Shown here: piece by piece, positions 47,601 to 60,552 of the stretch
Numbering within the stretch: position 1 is the stretch's first letter
Layout: each line of letters begins with the position of its first letter
From: Sabethes cyaneus
Taxonomy: Eukaryota > Arthropoda > Insecta > Diptera > Culicidae
Reading direction: 5' to 3'
NCBI RefSeq assembly: GCF_943734655.1
Contig: NC_071353.1
Location: forward strand, 144,504,043-144,568,042
DNA length: 64,000 nt
Notes under the pieces: generated by a model
Told to the model about the DNA's origin: nothing
The model's database searches: none
Seen by the model: only the letters and a program-made list of their open reading frames with translations
Program-made: the position numbers and the translations under genes

Positions 47601-48320
47601 TTTAAAAATCCAGAGATTTCGGTCTTCCGCAAAGACATCCGCCAAAGTGAACCCCCGAGGGTGGTGTCTTAGCTTTTCAAAGCAAGCAGCTACCGAAAAA
47701 TTTAAACATTCCCTTCGGAACGCACCAAAATGATAGATTCCGTTAGAGACGCCCGTTCAAAATCCCTCTGCCAAGAGCTAATCCAAGAGGAATTTTGATT
47801 TGTCACCTGGCGGTGACTGTCAATCACTCTCTATCGATCGATCGGAACCGAAGTTTGCACCTTTTGCACAGTTGCACCCTTTTCCCTAGGCAGTAGGTAC
47901 CTACCCGATCGAGGACCGTAACTATTCCGTTAGAATAACGGAAGGTGCGGAGAGTTTCCTCTTCGTTTTTTGTCATCCTCATGCCAGCACCTACGAACCT
48001 GAACTGAGGTCTATACAGGAAAGATGTAAAAACTGCAAAAATAAAAAAAAAATAGCAAGCAAACATAACCCGCCCACGCTTTTAGCGCCATCCGATGACA
48101 AAGGTTCCGATTGACAAGCGTTGCTCGACTGGCTGGCAGTCAGAGAGGAATAGAAGAAAAAAAAGTACTGTTAGACTACAATCGTAGCATCGAAACACGC
48201 CGGCCGGTGGAACATCGGTTCCGTTAGTCCCCGTTTCAATATTTGCATTAGGATAGAAATAAATCATCTCTCCGTTAGAGGCCGTGGATCCGGAACGGAA
48301 CAGTTCTGCCTGAGTTTCGT
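44650..48320. other. GC-rich non-repetitive island, no gene recognised
   Basis: Contains GGCCGGCCGG motifs near 45473, CCGGCCGG near 48202, a GACCGACCGG stretch at 46740, E-boxes (CAGCTG, 47395) and AT-rich cores such as AATTTTAATGATACTAATTT (44788). Open frames at 47104-47525 on both strands show no domain. Probably intronic or regulatory. Confidence 0.3.
46162..46175 (+). repeat. Poly-C run of 14
   Basis: Homopolymer in the GC-rich island; another C14 run is at 23123-23136. Confidence 0.9.
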
Positions 48321-49430
48321 ACGGTCGAGACTCTGAAAGGGAAAGGCCCTGGTTGGAATGGAAAGTTTACTTTTACGTTGAATTTTAACGAAACCTTAGA
48401 ACTCAAACAAATTTTGTCAAATCAAACTTCCTTTTTTTAAGCATGAATCAAAAAACACTATGAATTATGTCTGCTACCTACTATACTATACTTACCTTTC
48501 AAATTGGTTCGAAAAACCCGATTTAATCCACCTATTGGTGAAAGGAACCTTTATTATACCATCTCATTGGTCATTTGAGTTAGGATTCGACACGCCTTCG
48601 GAACATAATTCAGCTTTTTGATAACACTATGGTAGTTATCATCAATACAATACGCATGTCTATGTAATATACTGATTATATTATACAAATATATTTCAAA
48701 GCAATCCAAAAATGTTTTCCTTTTATTTGTAATTTGTTATTTTGAGTTAAGGGGAAACCGAAAGTGGCTCAAAGATGGCTGGGTAAATGGCTACCATTCG
48801 AAGCATGTATTGTTTTGCACCTTAAAAATGCATCTGTATTGGCAGAGTACGCTTTCGCCACGTAATCAGTGCTTCCAGCGCTGTTATAATTTCCTAAAAC
48901 TTGTAATTCAATTTATCGATCTGCTATGTATCAATAAACGCTCAGCAAAACATAATTGCTAATGGAAAATAAATTTAACTGATCATATCGATCATTACGT
49001 GTTCATAAAAGCGACCAATGTATAATTTGGAATTAGTTAATAGATATTTGGTTGCGCACATATTTCGTTGAACTAGCGATTTCCGAAAAAGCAGCAACAC
49101 AGTATCAAACTTTCGTCACATCAATGAGCTTTTAAAGAGCTTTCAACTTTCGCCGCATCGATGAGCTTAGAGTTAGGTAAACAAACAAAACGCAAACGCA
49201 GGAATCAAAAACGCAGTCCGATGCAAGCGGATTAATTAAACATCCTAGTGATCCTACGCATTCTTCAGTTGCTGCTGTTAATTTTGATTGAATCGGAATG
49301 CCTTGATAAAGAAAACAAACCCTTCTTCGGGATGTTTGTAGTCAGTGCGGTTGGCTGCGGATCAGCTGTATATTTTTGCAAGCTCCGCTATTTGACATAT
49401 ATTACCAATACTAATGCAATATTCAAATAA
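48321..49430. other. AT-rich, no gene recognised
   Basis: A stretch at 48628-48700 (ATGGTAGTTATCATCA onward) resembles 51937-52010, just outside the right end of the TIR element. Confidence 0.35.
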
Positions 49431-50394
49431 ACGTTTAGGTTTTTAACGAACACATGAGATGTACAGTACAGTGTTTGTCGCACTAACACAATAACGTTAG
49501 CCACTTTCGGTTCCGCCTTAATAGGGTGGTCGCATTCTGGGGTTTGGTTTAAGTTAGAAACTAGCCATTTTCCTGGAAGTATTCGGAACATTCCTAGAAC
49601 GTGTCCGGCTGTAGCCAATGTAATCCTGGACACTTTATATGACGACAAATGAACTACTTTTGAAATTTTGAGCACCTAAAGATGTCACAAGTTTTATTTT
49701 AGTTCAATTCAGAAATTTATCCTCGATCGGGTACGTTCCTGGACGTATTCAAACGTGGTCGATGATGTCTTGAACATTTTTTACAACTACCAATGGTCTA
49801 GTTTTGCAATACGTGTACTTGCAGGTGTCGCATGACGGGTTTGTTATGATTCAAGGTGCTTCTATGTCCAAGCTTCATATATTCCGGAACTTGTTCCAGA
49901 CATATCTTCGGAACCGTACATCCGTTCCAAATTCTGTTCAATAGAATTATTCTAGGCCACAAAACTTTGCGTTTGGTAGTTATACAGTCAAATCGGTCCA
50001 GTCATTTCCTAAAAGCAGATATTTATTGCTATATTTTCACTACTGAGACTGTTATGCGTTTATTTGTGACTGACATAGTTTAATAATATTTTCAAAATTT
50101 TAGGAACAAACATAACATTACTGTTTGAAATATTGAAAGGATGAACAATTTAAAGATTATCCCCAGGCTTATCCCCAAAGTGGTGAAAATACATGGGACC
50201 AGGGGCGTAGCCAGAAAAATTTCTTGGGAGGGGGGGGCTTTTACAAAAAAAATCGAATATAGCCTAAACTTATGCAGTTTATTCAAGAAATGGAGAATAT
50301 TTTCAGTTAAAAGCTATTCAGGTTGAAATTGAGTGTTTTTCATTTGACAAAGAAAAATAGAATTGAAATAAAATAAGAGAAATAAGAGAAATTT

Positions 50395-50470
50395 TGCCTC
50401 TAAGTTGGCATCGAGGCATGTATGTTCGAATCTCGGCTGGGAAAGGCTGTAAGAGTCCATAGGATCGAGT
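50395..50470 (+). repeat. Possible tRNA-like SINE remnant inside the hAT element
   Basis: CATCGAGGCATGTATGTTCGAATCTCGGC contains a B-box-like TTCGAATCTC (50427-50436), followed by GTCCATAGGATCGAG. Overlap with the start of the RTE fragment makes this uncertain. Confidence 0.25.
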
Positions 50471-51240
50471 CTCTTGGAGACGCGGCCAGGGTCGAAACAT
50501 CTGACAACTTATCCTGCATGCTTTTCAAGATCGCTCTTGAGGGGGTAACTCGACAAGCAGATATCCAACCAAAAAGCTTGATTTTCAATAATTGTAGCAA
50601 ACTACGCAAGCTATGCGCTTTGATATTAAAGCCAGAAGCATTATCATGGCGCAGGCCATTTGCGCTAGACTGATAGCACAGGCCAGGAGGATTGAGCTTA
50701 AAATAAATGCGTCGAAGACAAAATACATACATGATAGAGGCTCAAACGAGACCAGCGCGCGCTTTTCGCGGACGGTAATTGTTGACAACGACGAACCTGA
50801 AGTGGTAGATGGGTTCGTGAATGTGGGATCGCTGGTGGCTGCGGACAGCAACACAAAACAAATGAGGAGGTCCAGCGACGTATTCAAGCAGGACATCGAG
50901 TCTACTTTGCCCTTCGCAATACGGTACGATCAAGAGGCATAAGCCGCCGTACTAAGCTGACAATGTACAAACCCCCTACTAGACCGATAGTTTTTAGGGA
51001 TTTAACAATGCGCACTGACGACATACACGCCCTTGCGGACAATATTTGGCGGAGTACAAGCTGGAAGTGAAGAGTGACGCAAGTGTATGAATCAAAGGAC
51101 ACTACTTGAGGAGACTACTAACGGATTTGGCGATAGTCGGTAAGGTACGGTGAACAGGATACGTCGTAAGGAAAACGACCGGCACTCAGAACAGAGGGAC
51201 TCAACGTGCGATATGGCTTGACCGAGTCTAACCGACAATT
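50440..51240 (+). pseudogene. RTE-clade LINE pol fragment inside the hAT element
   Basis: The plus strand gives ETSDNLSCMLFKIALEG (the block before the catalytic motif), then, after loss of the YADD region, a frame with ARRIELKINASKTKYIHDRG, DEPEVVDGFVNVGSLVA and, in another frame, RTKLTMYKTLLRPIVF-like sequence. This is the normal order of the RTE reverse transcriptase and its C-terminal region. Several frameshifts and the missing catalytic block make it dead. It must have inserted before, or been carried along with, the surrounding hAT-like element. Confidence 0.75.
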
Positions 51241-52060
51241 TTTATTTTTTAAATTGAAAAAATTATAACTGCAGAAACGCCTGCGAAATGGGCGACGAGT
51301 AACCCAAAATCAAGTTGAATGAAGCTTAAAACAGCACGAACCATCCCGCCTCTAAGCTGCTGACGATGACGAGGATCGTACAACCAGCCCTGCAAATTTT
51401 CTTGTGCTTTAAGCCAGGATCCGGCATAGTCGAAACAAATAAATGAAGCTGACTTTCTTTCATCTTCGCGTGATACATGAAGCGACTGGTTTCATTTATT
51501 GAACAGAACGTTTCAAGCAAGCGTCAGCTGAAGTTGATGACTGTTCCAAGTGACGACAACTGAAAGTCACGCACGAAAATTAAATGTTACATGCGTATGT
51601 AGGAAATGTTACTCAAATTCATTTCATTTGCGTTAAAAGTTATTGAACTTCTACTGAATATTTGATAGAAAAGTGAAAATGAAACTTTAAAACCGATAGT
51701 CATGCTGAAGTGAACCCTGTTTTACTGACACTGATTGAAGCCAGGTTTGAAGCGAAGCGGTTTTGCTTCTGTTGCAACCGAAGCTTGATTGCTTCATTGT
51801 CGAGTGACGATTTGCAATTGAAAGTGACGTTGTCGGGTCGGGTCGGGATTGCTGTGAAATTTCAAGCTTGAAAGTGTTGAACAAATTTTCTTCGCGCTAC
51901 GCGCATGCATGGGACTGTTATGCATTTATGGGCAGTAATGGTAGTTATCATCACCACATGTGCATGTGTATGTAATCTGCTGATAAATTTGTAGACTATT
52001 TAAATCAATCAAAAAAGCGTGTGCAAAGTTCTTGGGCTGATTTTTTTAATCGCCTGTATC

Positions 52061-52436
52061 TCTTTCTGTCATGGAAATTTATTAATTTTCATATTTTATC
52101 CCAAAACTAGATTTCATTTCCAGTCGATTGGTCGAAAAAGAACGAAAATCTGACGAGAAACAACCGAGATATGGCCATTTTAGAGGAACCAGTTCTGGAA
52201 ATGTTGCCAGTAATGTCTTACCTTTATGACCATTTTAAAGCATGACCAATACCATTCCAACATGGATGTCAAACTTAAAAAATTTACTAGGGTTGAAAAT
52301 CCTGAAGTTTGACACCCATATTGTTATGATTTCGAATATTTCCTGAAACGACCACTTCCGCCGACCAATCGACTGGAAATGAAATCTAGTTTTGGGATAA
52401 AATATGAATATAAAATAAATTTCCATGACAGAAAAG
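52061..52436. repeat. Hairpin: 75-bp inverted arms with a nested inner hairpin
   Basis: 52061-52134 and 52362-52436 are near-exact inverses (TCCCAAAACTAGATTTCATT, TTTCCAGTCGATTGGTCG). Inside, ATGGATGTCAAACTT (52262) pairs with AAGTTTGACACCCAT (52305). Confidence 0.8.
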
Positions 52437-52999
52437 ATCCACGTGATGAAAAAAATCAGTTTTTGACATATCCCCAGATAACCCGGAATATCTCCGTTGT
52501 CCGCTGACTATTGTGAATCTTGAAATATTTTAGAAAAACTAGAAAGATTTTCCCGTCGAATGCAATTGATTTCATCTAAAAATGTCCAATTTTATGGAAA
52601 TTATGGACGTTTCAATTTCATCAAAATTTTGCCTGTCCCGAACATTTTGTTTAACCCCTGTATGTTTTCATCGACGATGCGTGTATCTCAGTATCTAGAG
52701 GATCGTTTTAACTGATTTTTTTTACGTGTAAAAATTGATTATCTAAATTGTGACGTAGCCGCTTTTCAATATCTCAATTTTTCAATTTTCGCTGCATTTT
52801 AAAAAAAATCGTTACACTTCGCAACCAGCAAGAGGTAGATAGTTACTATGTACAGCAAAGTTGCTTATTTTACTGTGTTCTACAACTTTTGTCTGTACTT
52901 TTTTGACGCATTCAAAAAAACAAAAATTTGTAACACCCTTATAGGTAGATTTACGGTCACCCTAATACTGTAGAAAATTTTAAATAAACTCTTCCAAAG

Positions 53000-53954
<955 letters not shown>

Positions 53955-54109
53955 TAAAAACAGGGATATTAGACCTTGAAACTTTTAGTTAATTTTCACT
54001 AATTAAATAAAAGAGAACTATAACGGAAACCCCGTCTATTATAGGTCGTTCGGTATCTTAAACATGAAAATTCATTCATAATTGGTAGAGCGTAACGTAA
54101 CGGTATTTA

Positions 54110-55265
54110 CTTAACGGTAATTGGAATCTAAATTATGGAATAACGCGCATATATATAGTCCTTTGCATTTACATTTACATTTATTGGGGTATTTCATCTG
54201 ACATAAAAATTGTCCTAATAAATAAAATCTTATAACAAATTACATTTGTTCAATTTCTGTGCAAATAAGTGCGATGGTTCGCCGAGCTCAAATAGTTCCT
54301 CCACCTTCGAAAAAGTCCGGTTGCATTTCGTGATTGGTTCGTCATATCAAAATGCCGTTCGATGAAATGGAGTTTGTAGCAGACCCGTCGATCGTCGTAA
54401 TGGTCGTTGTGATACCCGGAAATTCAGCAAGAACAACAATTTTGGAGGGTCAATTTCACCATTGATTAGTGAAACGGCCAAGGAATAAACGAATTATGAA
54501 AAGGAATTTCTTTTAGCTCGTGATGAAACTAAACAGACCAGTTTGCTGGTAGCTTTAGAACTGACTGTATATTCCAAGTTCCAACGGTAGCGTATCATCT
54601 CCTCGAGAGAGAATCTGCTCTCTAACTTCGCTCATGCCAACTCGCAGCATAACTCTACAATTAATTTAGCCACAAATATCGCCTGATACATTTTGCGCCT
54701 ATGGTCAATCGTGTCTAGATCGGTACGTAGATAGGTTCGATACGTAGATTCCAAGTGATCTGCTTGGGAAACTAAACCAAATTACAGTGTTGAACAATGA
54801 ACATCCTTGAAGTCTCATCCAATAATAGAAATAAATCCAAGCTGTCGAGATGCCTTTGAAATAATCAATTCACGGTGTCAATTAAATGTTAATTAAGTGT
54901 CCAGCAAGACACCCAGGTCACTAACTCGATCCACTCTGGGTAATTCAATACGGTTAATTGTGTAATTAAAGCGGATAGGGTTTTTGCTGCGGTGGAAATT
55001 AATAACTTCATATTTTAGTATGCTCACAATGAGTCAATTCTGTCTACACCAATCGGCAAATAAATACAACCTTGTAATCGACGGTAATCGTCTATATCAC
55101 TAAACGCAGCGTATAGTTTCAAAACATCGGCGTTCGTTGAAGAACAGTGGAAAAAGCAAAGGCCCCATGCTGCTGCCTTGAGGCACACCAGATTTATTGG
55201 TAAACATCGAGGAAATACTGGATCCGAGTTTCACATATAGTACTCTACCGCTGAGGGAAAGTCAA
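54110..55265 (-). pseudogene. Jockey-type LINE pol fragment
   Basis: The minus strand from about 55190 reads NKSGVPQGSSMGPLLF (reverse transcriptase block before YADD). After a deletion that removes YADD it continues with YEVINFHRSKNPIRFNY and RVDRVSDLGVLLDT, then decays through multiple stops. A 3' tail of TAAATG repeats lies at about 54165-54190. Motif order is that of Jockey-superfamily LINEs, but it is far more degraded than the copy at 12-14 kb. Confidence 0.7.
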
Positions 55266-55269
55266 GACG

Positions 55270-55990
55270 AAAATGTTGCAGTCCAGTTAAAATCAGAAAA
55301 AATTCAAAATCGAAATACACAAAACTGAGTTAAAAAGCGTCGAAGCGCTAAAAAATTATAGCACTTAAACTATCGCAAAATCGGTGCTGCTAGAGTCAAT
55401 AGTAACGTTGCACTGGCTCCGTAATTGTGCCGTACTCAAATAATCGTCTGCGAAGTCTGTCCATAAAGAAGGGTCAAGTCTTAGAAAGCCTAGGCTTTAC
55501 TTTAATTTACTGTAAAAAAATAAATGTAAAATTCCGAAATGACAGAGATAAAAAATTTGCACAGTTAAAATATCGAAAAGCAAAAACCAACGAAAAGTTG
55601 ACTAGTCTCAAAAATGACGAAAATCCTTTAAGAAATAAAAGTCTAATAGCAAAATCCAATAGCAAAAAATCGAAGTCATAGAATCGAAACAGCCAAAACT
55701 ACGAAAAGAATTAGAAAAAGAATAGAACAGTCAAAAATCTAATAAAAAAAAGAAAGAAAAGAAGTTGCGGTTCAAATTTCGGAAAGTCTAAATTTCGAAC
55801 AGAAAAAAACCAGTCAAAAAGAATCAAGACATCAAAAAGTTGATAAGAAAAAAATCATACAAATTGAAGAGTCGAAAAGTTGAATTGTTAAAAAATAAAA
55901 ATTGCGCAAGTTAAACAGCAGAAACAGTAGAATTATCGCAAAACTAAAACCGTGTAAAGTTGAAACGAAGGTATAATATTGAAAATTCGA
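55270..55990 (-). repeat. Degenerate TTTTCGACTTT-type satellite, block 3 (purine-rich strand)
   Basis: Complement of the other blocks: AAAAGTCGAAA, GAAAAGTTGA, AAATCGAAG variants throughout. Confidence 0.6.
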
Positions 55991-57585
55991 AAATTCTTCT
56001 AATATCTCACCGTTGTTTTGGTTTTTCAGTATCTGTCTCCAAAATCAAAATTTTATTTCAGCTGAAAAATAGGGGTAATAAATAAGCAGAGGACCAACCA
56101 GAGTTTGTGTATAGTTTGCAAATGTCATAGAGCTGATGCCCACATCAGTTGCCTGCAAATCAAATGCAATAAAAATAATTTCAGTGTGTTGCATTTTGTC
56201 AACAAACTGCAACGGAACGGAAGGAACTATCCATCTGTTTTTTTTTCTTCTGCCTCTGCCTACCAGGTCCTCAAAGCCAGCTAAAGCAGCGTGTGCCACA
56301 TTTGCTATTGTTTGCTTATATTATACAGCACACGCACCGTAGCCCCCTGCGCTACTGCCAACGACGAGGACGAAGTGCGTGATCTAGCTTAAGCAAGCGC
56401 ACCTGTCCGAGAAAGTCCGATCGCGCCCGGTAGAGGCGCTGACTGTCGAACTTGTTCCCTGCCTGCATTCGCCACAACATTCCGATTCATTTCCCGAATC
56501 CGCAGGCACACAACACACCCCGGCGGATATAGTGTATCGGATGGAAAGGTAATCAAAAATCTATCAGCTGCTCAAATACCAGCATTCAGCATATATCACA
56601 CACGTTGGCCCAGGCAGGCGCGATCTATGCCGATGTTGAGGGGGCGTACCGAAGGACAAGGTGCTTGCTAGATAATTTCAATAACACGACCGACCGAACG
56701 AACGAACCTTGGCCGTGTGCGGCTGTCAGAAAGTTGCACCAGGCTGTGCATTAGAAATTCGAGAAAGACTCAGAGAAAAAAAAAATGCGACGCTTTGTTC
56801 TAGGTTCCCTTCGGTTGGTTGGTAAAAATGAACTCAAAGATTCCGATTCAGACTGCACGCGCCCTCATCACCCTTATTCAAAGTAGAGGAAACAAAATCG
56901 GAATTATTATTCGCCGTGAAATTGTTGCATAATGGAAATTTTGTTCCAATTTTCGGTGCCACTTCTGGTTCTGGTACGTAGGCAAATGTGAAATAACTAC
57001 CCAACGTAACGGAGGAAGGAAAAGTGACAGGCAAAGGACAAGTCGCCTGCCAACCAGGTATCGAGTTCGAAGCTAAGAAAATCTTTAAGATTAGGGATTA
57101 AGATTAGCTGGCTTTCTTTTGGGACGGTTTCAATTGAGCGTGCCGAGCCGGGAAGATGGAAACGCAAATCGATTATTGAATGTTTACGCTGTTCGTATGC
57201 ATGAGTTGGGTCCTTTCAGTGATTTTCTGGAATTGATAATCGTGTGGGTCTTTCAGCTGTCCAAAAAATTGGCTGAGATTTGTCTGAAAGCCCCACTACG
57301 CATCAGCAGTTGAAAACTTTATCACTCAACTCACCGAGACCTTCAACGTTCAACGACCCTCTGACATTCCGGAATAATTTGTCCGGCAGAAACCGTTATC
57401 GAAAATTACCTAGTTCCCGAAACCTGAACCCAACTCGTCCATCAGTTTCGTAGCTGTTGAGATACCAAGGAGCAATTATGCGTACGTACCCCCATGCTTC
57501 CAGGCCGTGGGTAATGAGAGACATGGCCCTTCAAAGTGCTGCTTACGCTTATTGACATTTGATAACACACCGTATCCCGGTCCAG
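55991..57585. other. GC-rich, no gene recognised
   Basis: Non-repetitive. Short open frames only. GAACGAACGAAC-type runs occur near 56700. Possibly flanking or intronic sequence of the coding-like stretches that follow. Confidence 0.3.
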
Positions 57586-57738
57586 GAAAACCAGTCAGGC
57601 TTCGCCAGCAACAGCTCCAACATCAGCAACAGCAACAGCAGCTACAAGTTATGTCCGTCCGAAAATGGCACCGTAATTATCATTCATCCTGGACCTGAAC
57701 GACCCGCGGCCCCGTCCGGAGTGCCGCAATGTTCCCGG
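57586..57738 (+). CDS. Exon-like candidate, Ser/Asn-rich or Gln-rich, unidentified
   Basis: Bounded by a TCCCGGTCCAG acceptor-like site and a CCCG|GTAATG donor-like site. In one frame it reads ENQSGFASNSSNISNSNSS, then KLCPSENGTVIIIHPGPERP. In another, the CAACAG run gives polyglutamine (LRQQQLQHQQQQQQ). The first frame looks more like a folded protein. No family is recognised, and the neighbouring exons cannot be linked. Confidence 0.25.
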
Positions 57739-58889
57739 TAATGATCCCGGGTCGCCCATCCACCCGTCGTCCACACCCGTCGTCGTGCGTATCAAATTGG
57801 GTCACTCGATCATCATATCCCCGTCGTCATCATCGGACATCGCTGCCGATAAGTGATTAACGGTGCCCACTGACCATCTTCAACAGGAATGACCACCACA
57901 AAGTGCGTTTTTTTCTCTCTTGCGTGTTGATACGGTGGGCGCCCTTAAAGGGTAACGGTGACCGAGCATTTGAACTCGCCACCGACGACGGACGGTCGGT
58001 GATGGCGAAAAGGGACGACGGACGGCCAACGGTGCTCAGAGATTCTGTAATTTTTAATAATTACTACCCACAGACTAACGGAACGTGGAGTATCGAGAGG
58101 ATCGAACTGGCAGGAAAATCGGTAGCTCTCCCAGAAACGGGTCCTCGTGGGGCATGTTATTGCTGAACTTCTCAGCCAGGGGTCCTAGCCGCGTGTGTAA
58201 TTAAATTGAGAGGCGCTTTTTCGACGGGAATTTTCGCTGAGGGCGTCGAAACGAATCGCACGGATGAAGCTACCGGGTGCTGCTAGTTAGGAAATATCAT
58301 ATTACCTTTTCTCAGTTATATGATTTTGACGGTACCAACTGAGACTTCAGTGTGCTCTATACAAATTAGCATACACGATAATAAAGATATGCCTCATGCT
58401 TTAGGACCCGCTCTATTGACACAAGTGTCAGGCCGGCCGCCACCAGCCGGCCAACCAACTGCCAAACACCTTAATAAAATTATAGAAAAACATGTCCGTT
58501 CAACATTCGGCGGTGATTATTATGCACGATACGGCTAATAGTTGTAGATATTGGCGTAATGATCAGTCATAAAAGTTTTACGATCTGTTGGTAAAGCAAG
58601 CGCCCGGCCCAACCGCGGTAGCCGGAGATCTGAAAGGGCGACACTCTGTTTGCTCGTAACTACAAATTTTTACGATACACCATGTACCTACTATTTCCAA
58701 AAGGGATCAACTGCCGAAGGTCAGCCGGCCACTAAGTAGGTTCATTAAAATCGAATAAAACTCCAGTTTGTTTCCAGTTTCGGGTGACCTTGGAATTCAC
58801 CACTGGTTTCGTTCGGCTAGTAGTTGGTGGCGTTCCCGGGATAATGGCCGGTACGCGTGCTCCACGGGCCACGGAGCTTCTGCTGGTTT
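57739..58889. other. GC-rich, no gene recognised
   Basis: Contains GGCCGGCCGCCACCAGCCGG near 58430. No supported coding sequence. Confidence 0.3.
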
Positions 58890-59085
58890 GTCAAAAAATA
58901 ACTTTGGCGCTGTGGTACCGATCGAACCGATCGATCCTACCTACGAGGAAATGAGAAAGGAGAAATGTATTTAATGATCGTACGTACCGTGAGCTCATAC
59001 CGATACACGTGGAGGAAGCCGAACAAGCCGAACGACGACGGGCCGAAATTACAGATAAGAAAAGCCAATCAAACTGATAGCACTC
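58890..59085 (+). pseudogene. Coding-like stretch with a frame change, unidentified
   Basis: Frame one reads KNNFGAVVPIEPIDPTYEE up to a stop at 58972. A second frame continues without a gap as NDRTYRELIPIHVEEAEQAE and RRRAEITDKKSQSN, ending TGA at about 59080. The charged helix-like tail looks protein-like. A further short open piece from an ATG at 59123 ends at a CAG|GTAGGG donor-like site (59193). No family is recognised; all three may be chance. Confidence 0.22.
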
Positions 59086-59199
59086 GGAGGCACACACACA
59101 GCACAAATTAAGACTGCAGACAATGTTGTCACAACGTTACGAGATAATTCCGCCGGAATGTTTGACATTCGCTGCCGAAAATTTCCGCACCAGGTAGGG

Positions 59200-59599
59200 T
59201 TGAGGGAAAAGAAGCGGTAGAACGTTTGAACTTTGCGAACACGCGAAGAACTGTTTGTAAATACATATTATTCTAGCGGAATATCTGCACTACAGCTGTG
59301 CCTTCGACGGCAACAATGATGGATTGGAACATCCAGAATTTTCATATATTTTAACCACGAATAAACTGCAAATGAAAGTTTTGAAGTATGTTTACTACAA
59401 CCGTCCGCCGCCAGATAACTTCAACTGGTTCATGTTTTTATGATTACCTGTTATGCTTGTTGTTTTGTGGTTGACTTGTTTGTTTCAGTCCTGACCCACT
59501 CTCCTCACAAGCTATGCCATATTTTGAGTTACTAATTTCCAAAGCTCCCCTGACTACTGGCTGAAACGAGAATCAATTATATCACATATCTACTGTCTA
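59200..59599. other. No gene recognised
   Basis: Unassigned sequence between the coding-like stretch and satellite block 4. Confidence 0.4.
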
Positions 59600-60471
59600 G
59601 GTCCAGAAAATGGGAAATGGGTTGAATGATGCTTCAATAGTTCCACTTTTTGATTTCTCGGCTCTTAGGCTTTTTATACTTATCGTCTGTTTGGCTTTTC
59701 CACTTATCAAACTTTCGACTTCTTCTCTAACTCTTCTGCGTTTCAACTTTACTGCCTTTAAACTTTTATACTTTTCCATTTGTCAGTTTTTCAGGTTTTC
59801 TTTTCAATTTTGATTTGATTTTTTGTCTCCGCGGCTTTTTGGGTTTAAAAACTCCTTGATTTTTCCACTTGTAGAGTTTTTGTCCTTTGCGATATTTTAA
59901 CCTTTAATTGTACCTAGGCAGTATAAAATAGCCGTTTTCGATAAATAACTGACTCTACAGCCGAAAATCCACAATAAAATACACTCCAGTGGTGTACTTC
60001 TTAACAACTCAAACTTTATCTTCTCTGACTTAGCCTTTCTCTTTCGATTTTTGAACTTTTTGTCCTTCCGACATGTCTACTTCTTGACTTTGAATATTTT
60101 ATTTTAGACTCCTCGAGTTGTAAAGCTTTGTTGTTTTCGACGGCTCGTTTTACTTTTTGTCGAGTTTTATTACACTGTCTCTACGACTTTACTATTTTCC
60201 TAATTTACTCGATTTCTTGTCCTTTCGTCTGTACTTTTCTTCGATTCTATGCTTTCATATTCCTACTTTCGAGTTTATGGCTTTCCCACTGTGCGTCTCT
60301 TTGACGTTGCAACTTTTCCATTTTTCGACTTTTCCAATTTCATCTTGCGGACATTATAGTTTTCGATTTGGTAACCATTTGACTAGAATATTTTTTGTCT
60401 CTCATACTTTTCGGCTTGAAAATATCTCAAGAATATTTTTCCATTTTTCCAGGTTTTTGGTTTTTCTATTT
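59600..60471 (+). repeat. Degenerate TTTTCGACTTT-type satellite, block 4
   Basis: Same texture as blocks 1 and 2. A family A element begins exactly at its right edge. Confidence 0.6.
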
Positions 60472-60552
60472 GACATAGGACTACGTCTTACGGCAAGGTT
60501 TGGGATAGGGTGTTATTCTAAAAAATCGAAAAATGGGAGCGTCACGAAAAAT
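60472..60552 (+). mobile_element. Family A, host copy, left end (interrupted)
   Basis: GACATAGGACTACGTC through GTCACGAAAAAT matches the first 80 bases of copy 1. It resumes at 61614 after the nested insertion. Confidence 0.75.

Larger units (their letters stand above)
50200..51907. mobile_element. hAT-like non-autonomous element with 8-bp target duplication
   Basis: Perfect duplication CATGGGAC at 50192-50199 and 51908-51915. Ends CAGGGGCGTAGCCAG and, inverted, CATGCGCGTAGCGCG share a CAxGxGCGTAG..AGAAAATTT pattern typical of hAT elements. It carries an RTE fragment and a GAAGC-rich segment instead of a transposase. Confidence 0.7.
49440..51935. mobile_element. Second copy of the 21018 TIR element, inverted and interrupted
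   Basis: The right end GACTGTTATGCATTTATGGGCAG (to 51935) and the internal parts at 49600-50199 match the complement of 21018-21900 (AACCGTACATCC, GTTATGCGTTTATTTGTGAC). It is split by the hAT-like insertion at 50200-51907. The left terminal repeat was not found. Confidence 0.6.

Noticed and set aside
49248..49430. 60-residue frame with a hydrophobic start that resembles a signal peptide
   Set aside because: It begins with GTG, not ATG, and has no homology; the region is AT-rich and repeat-flanked.
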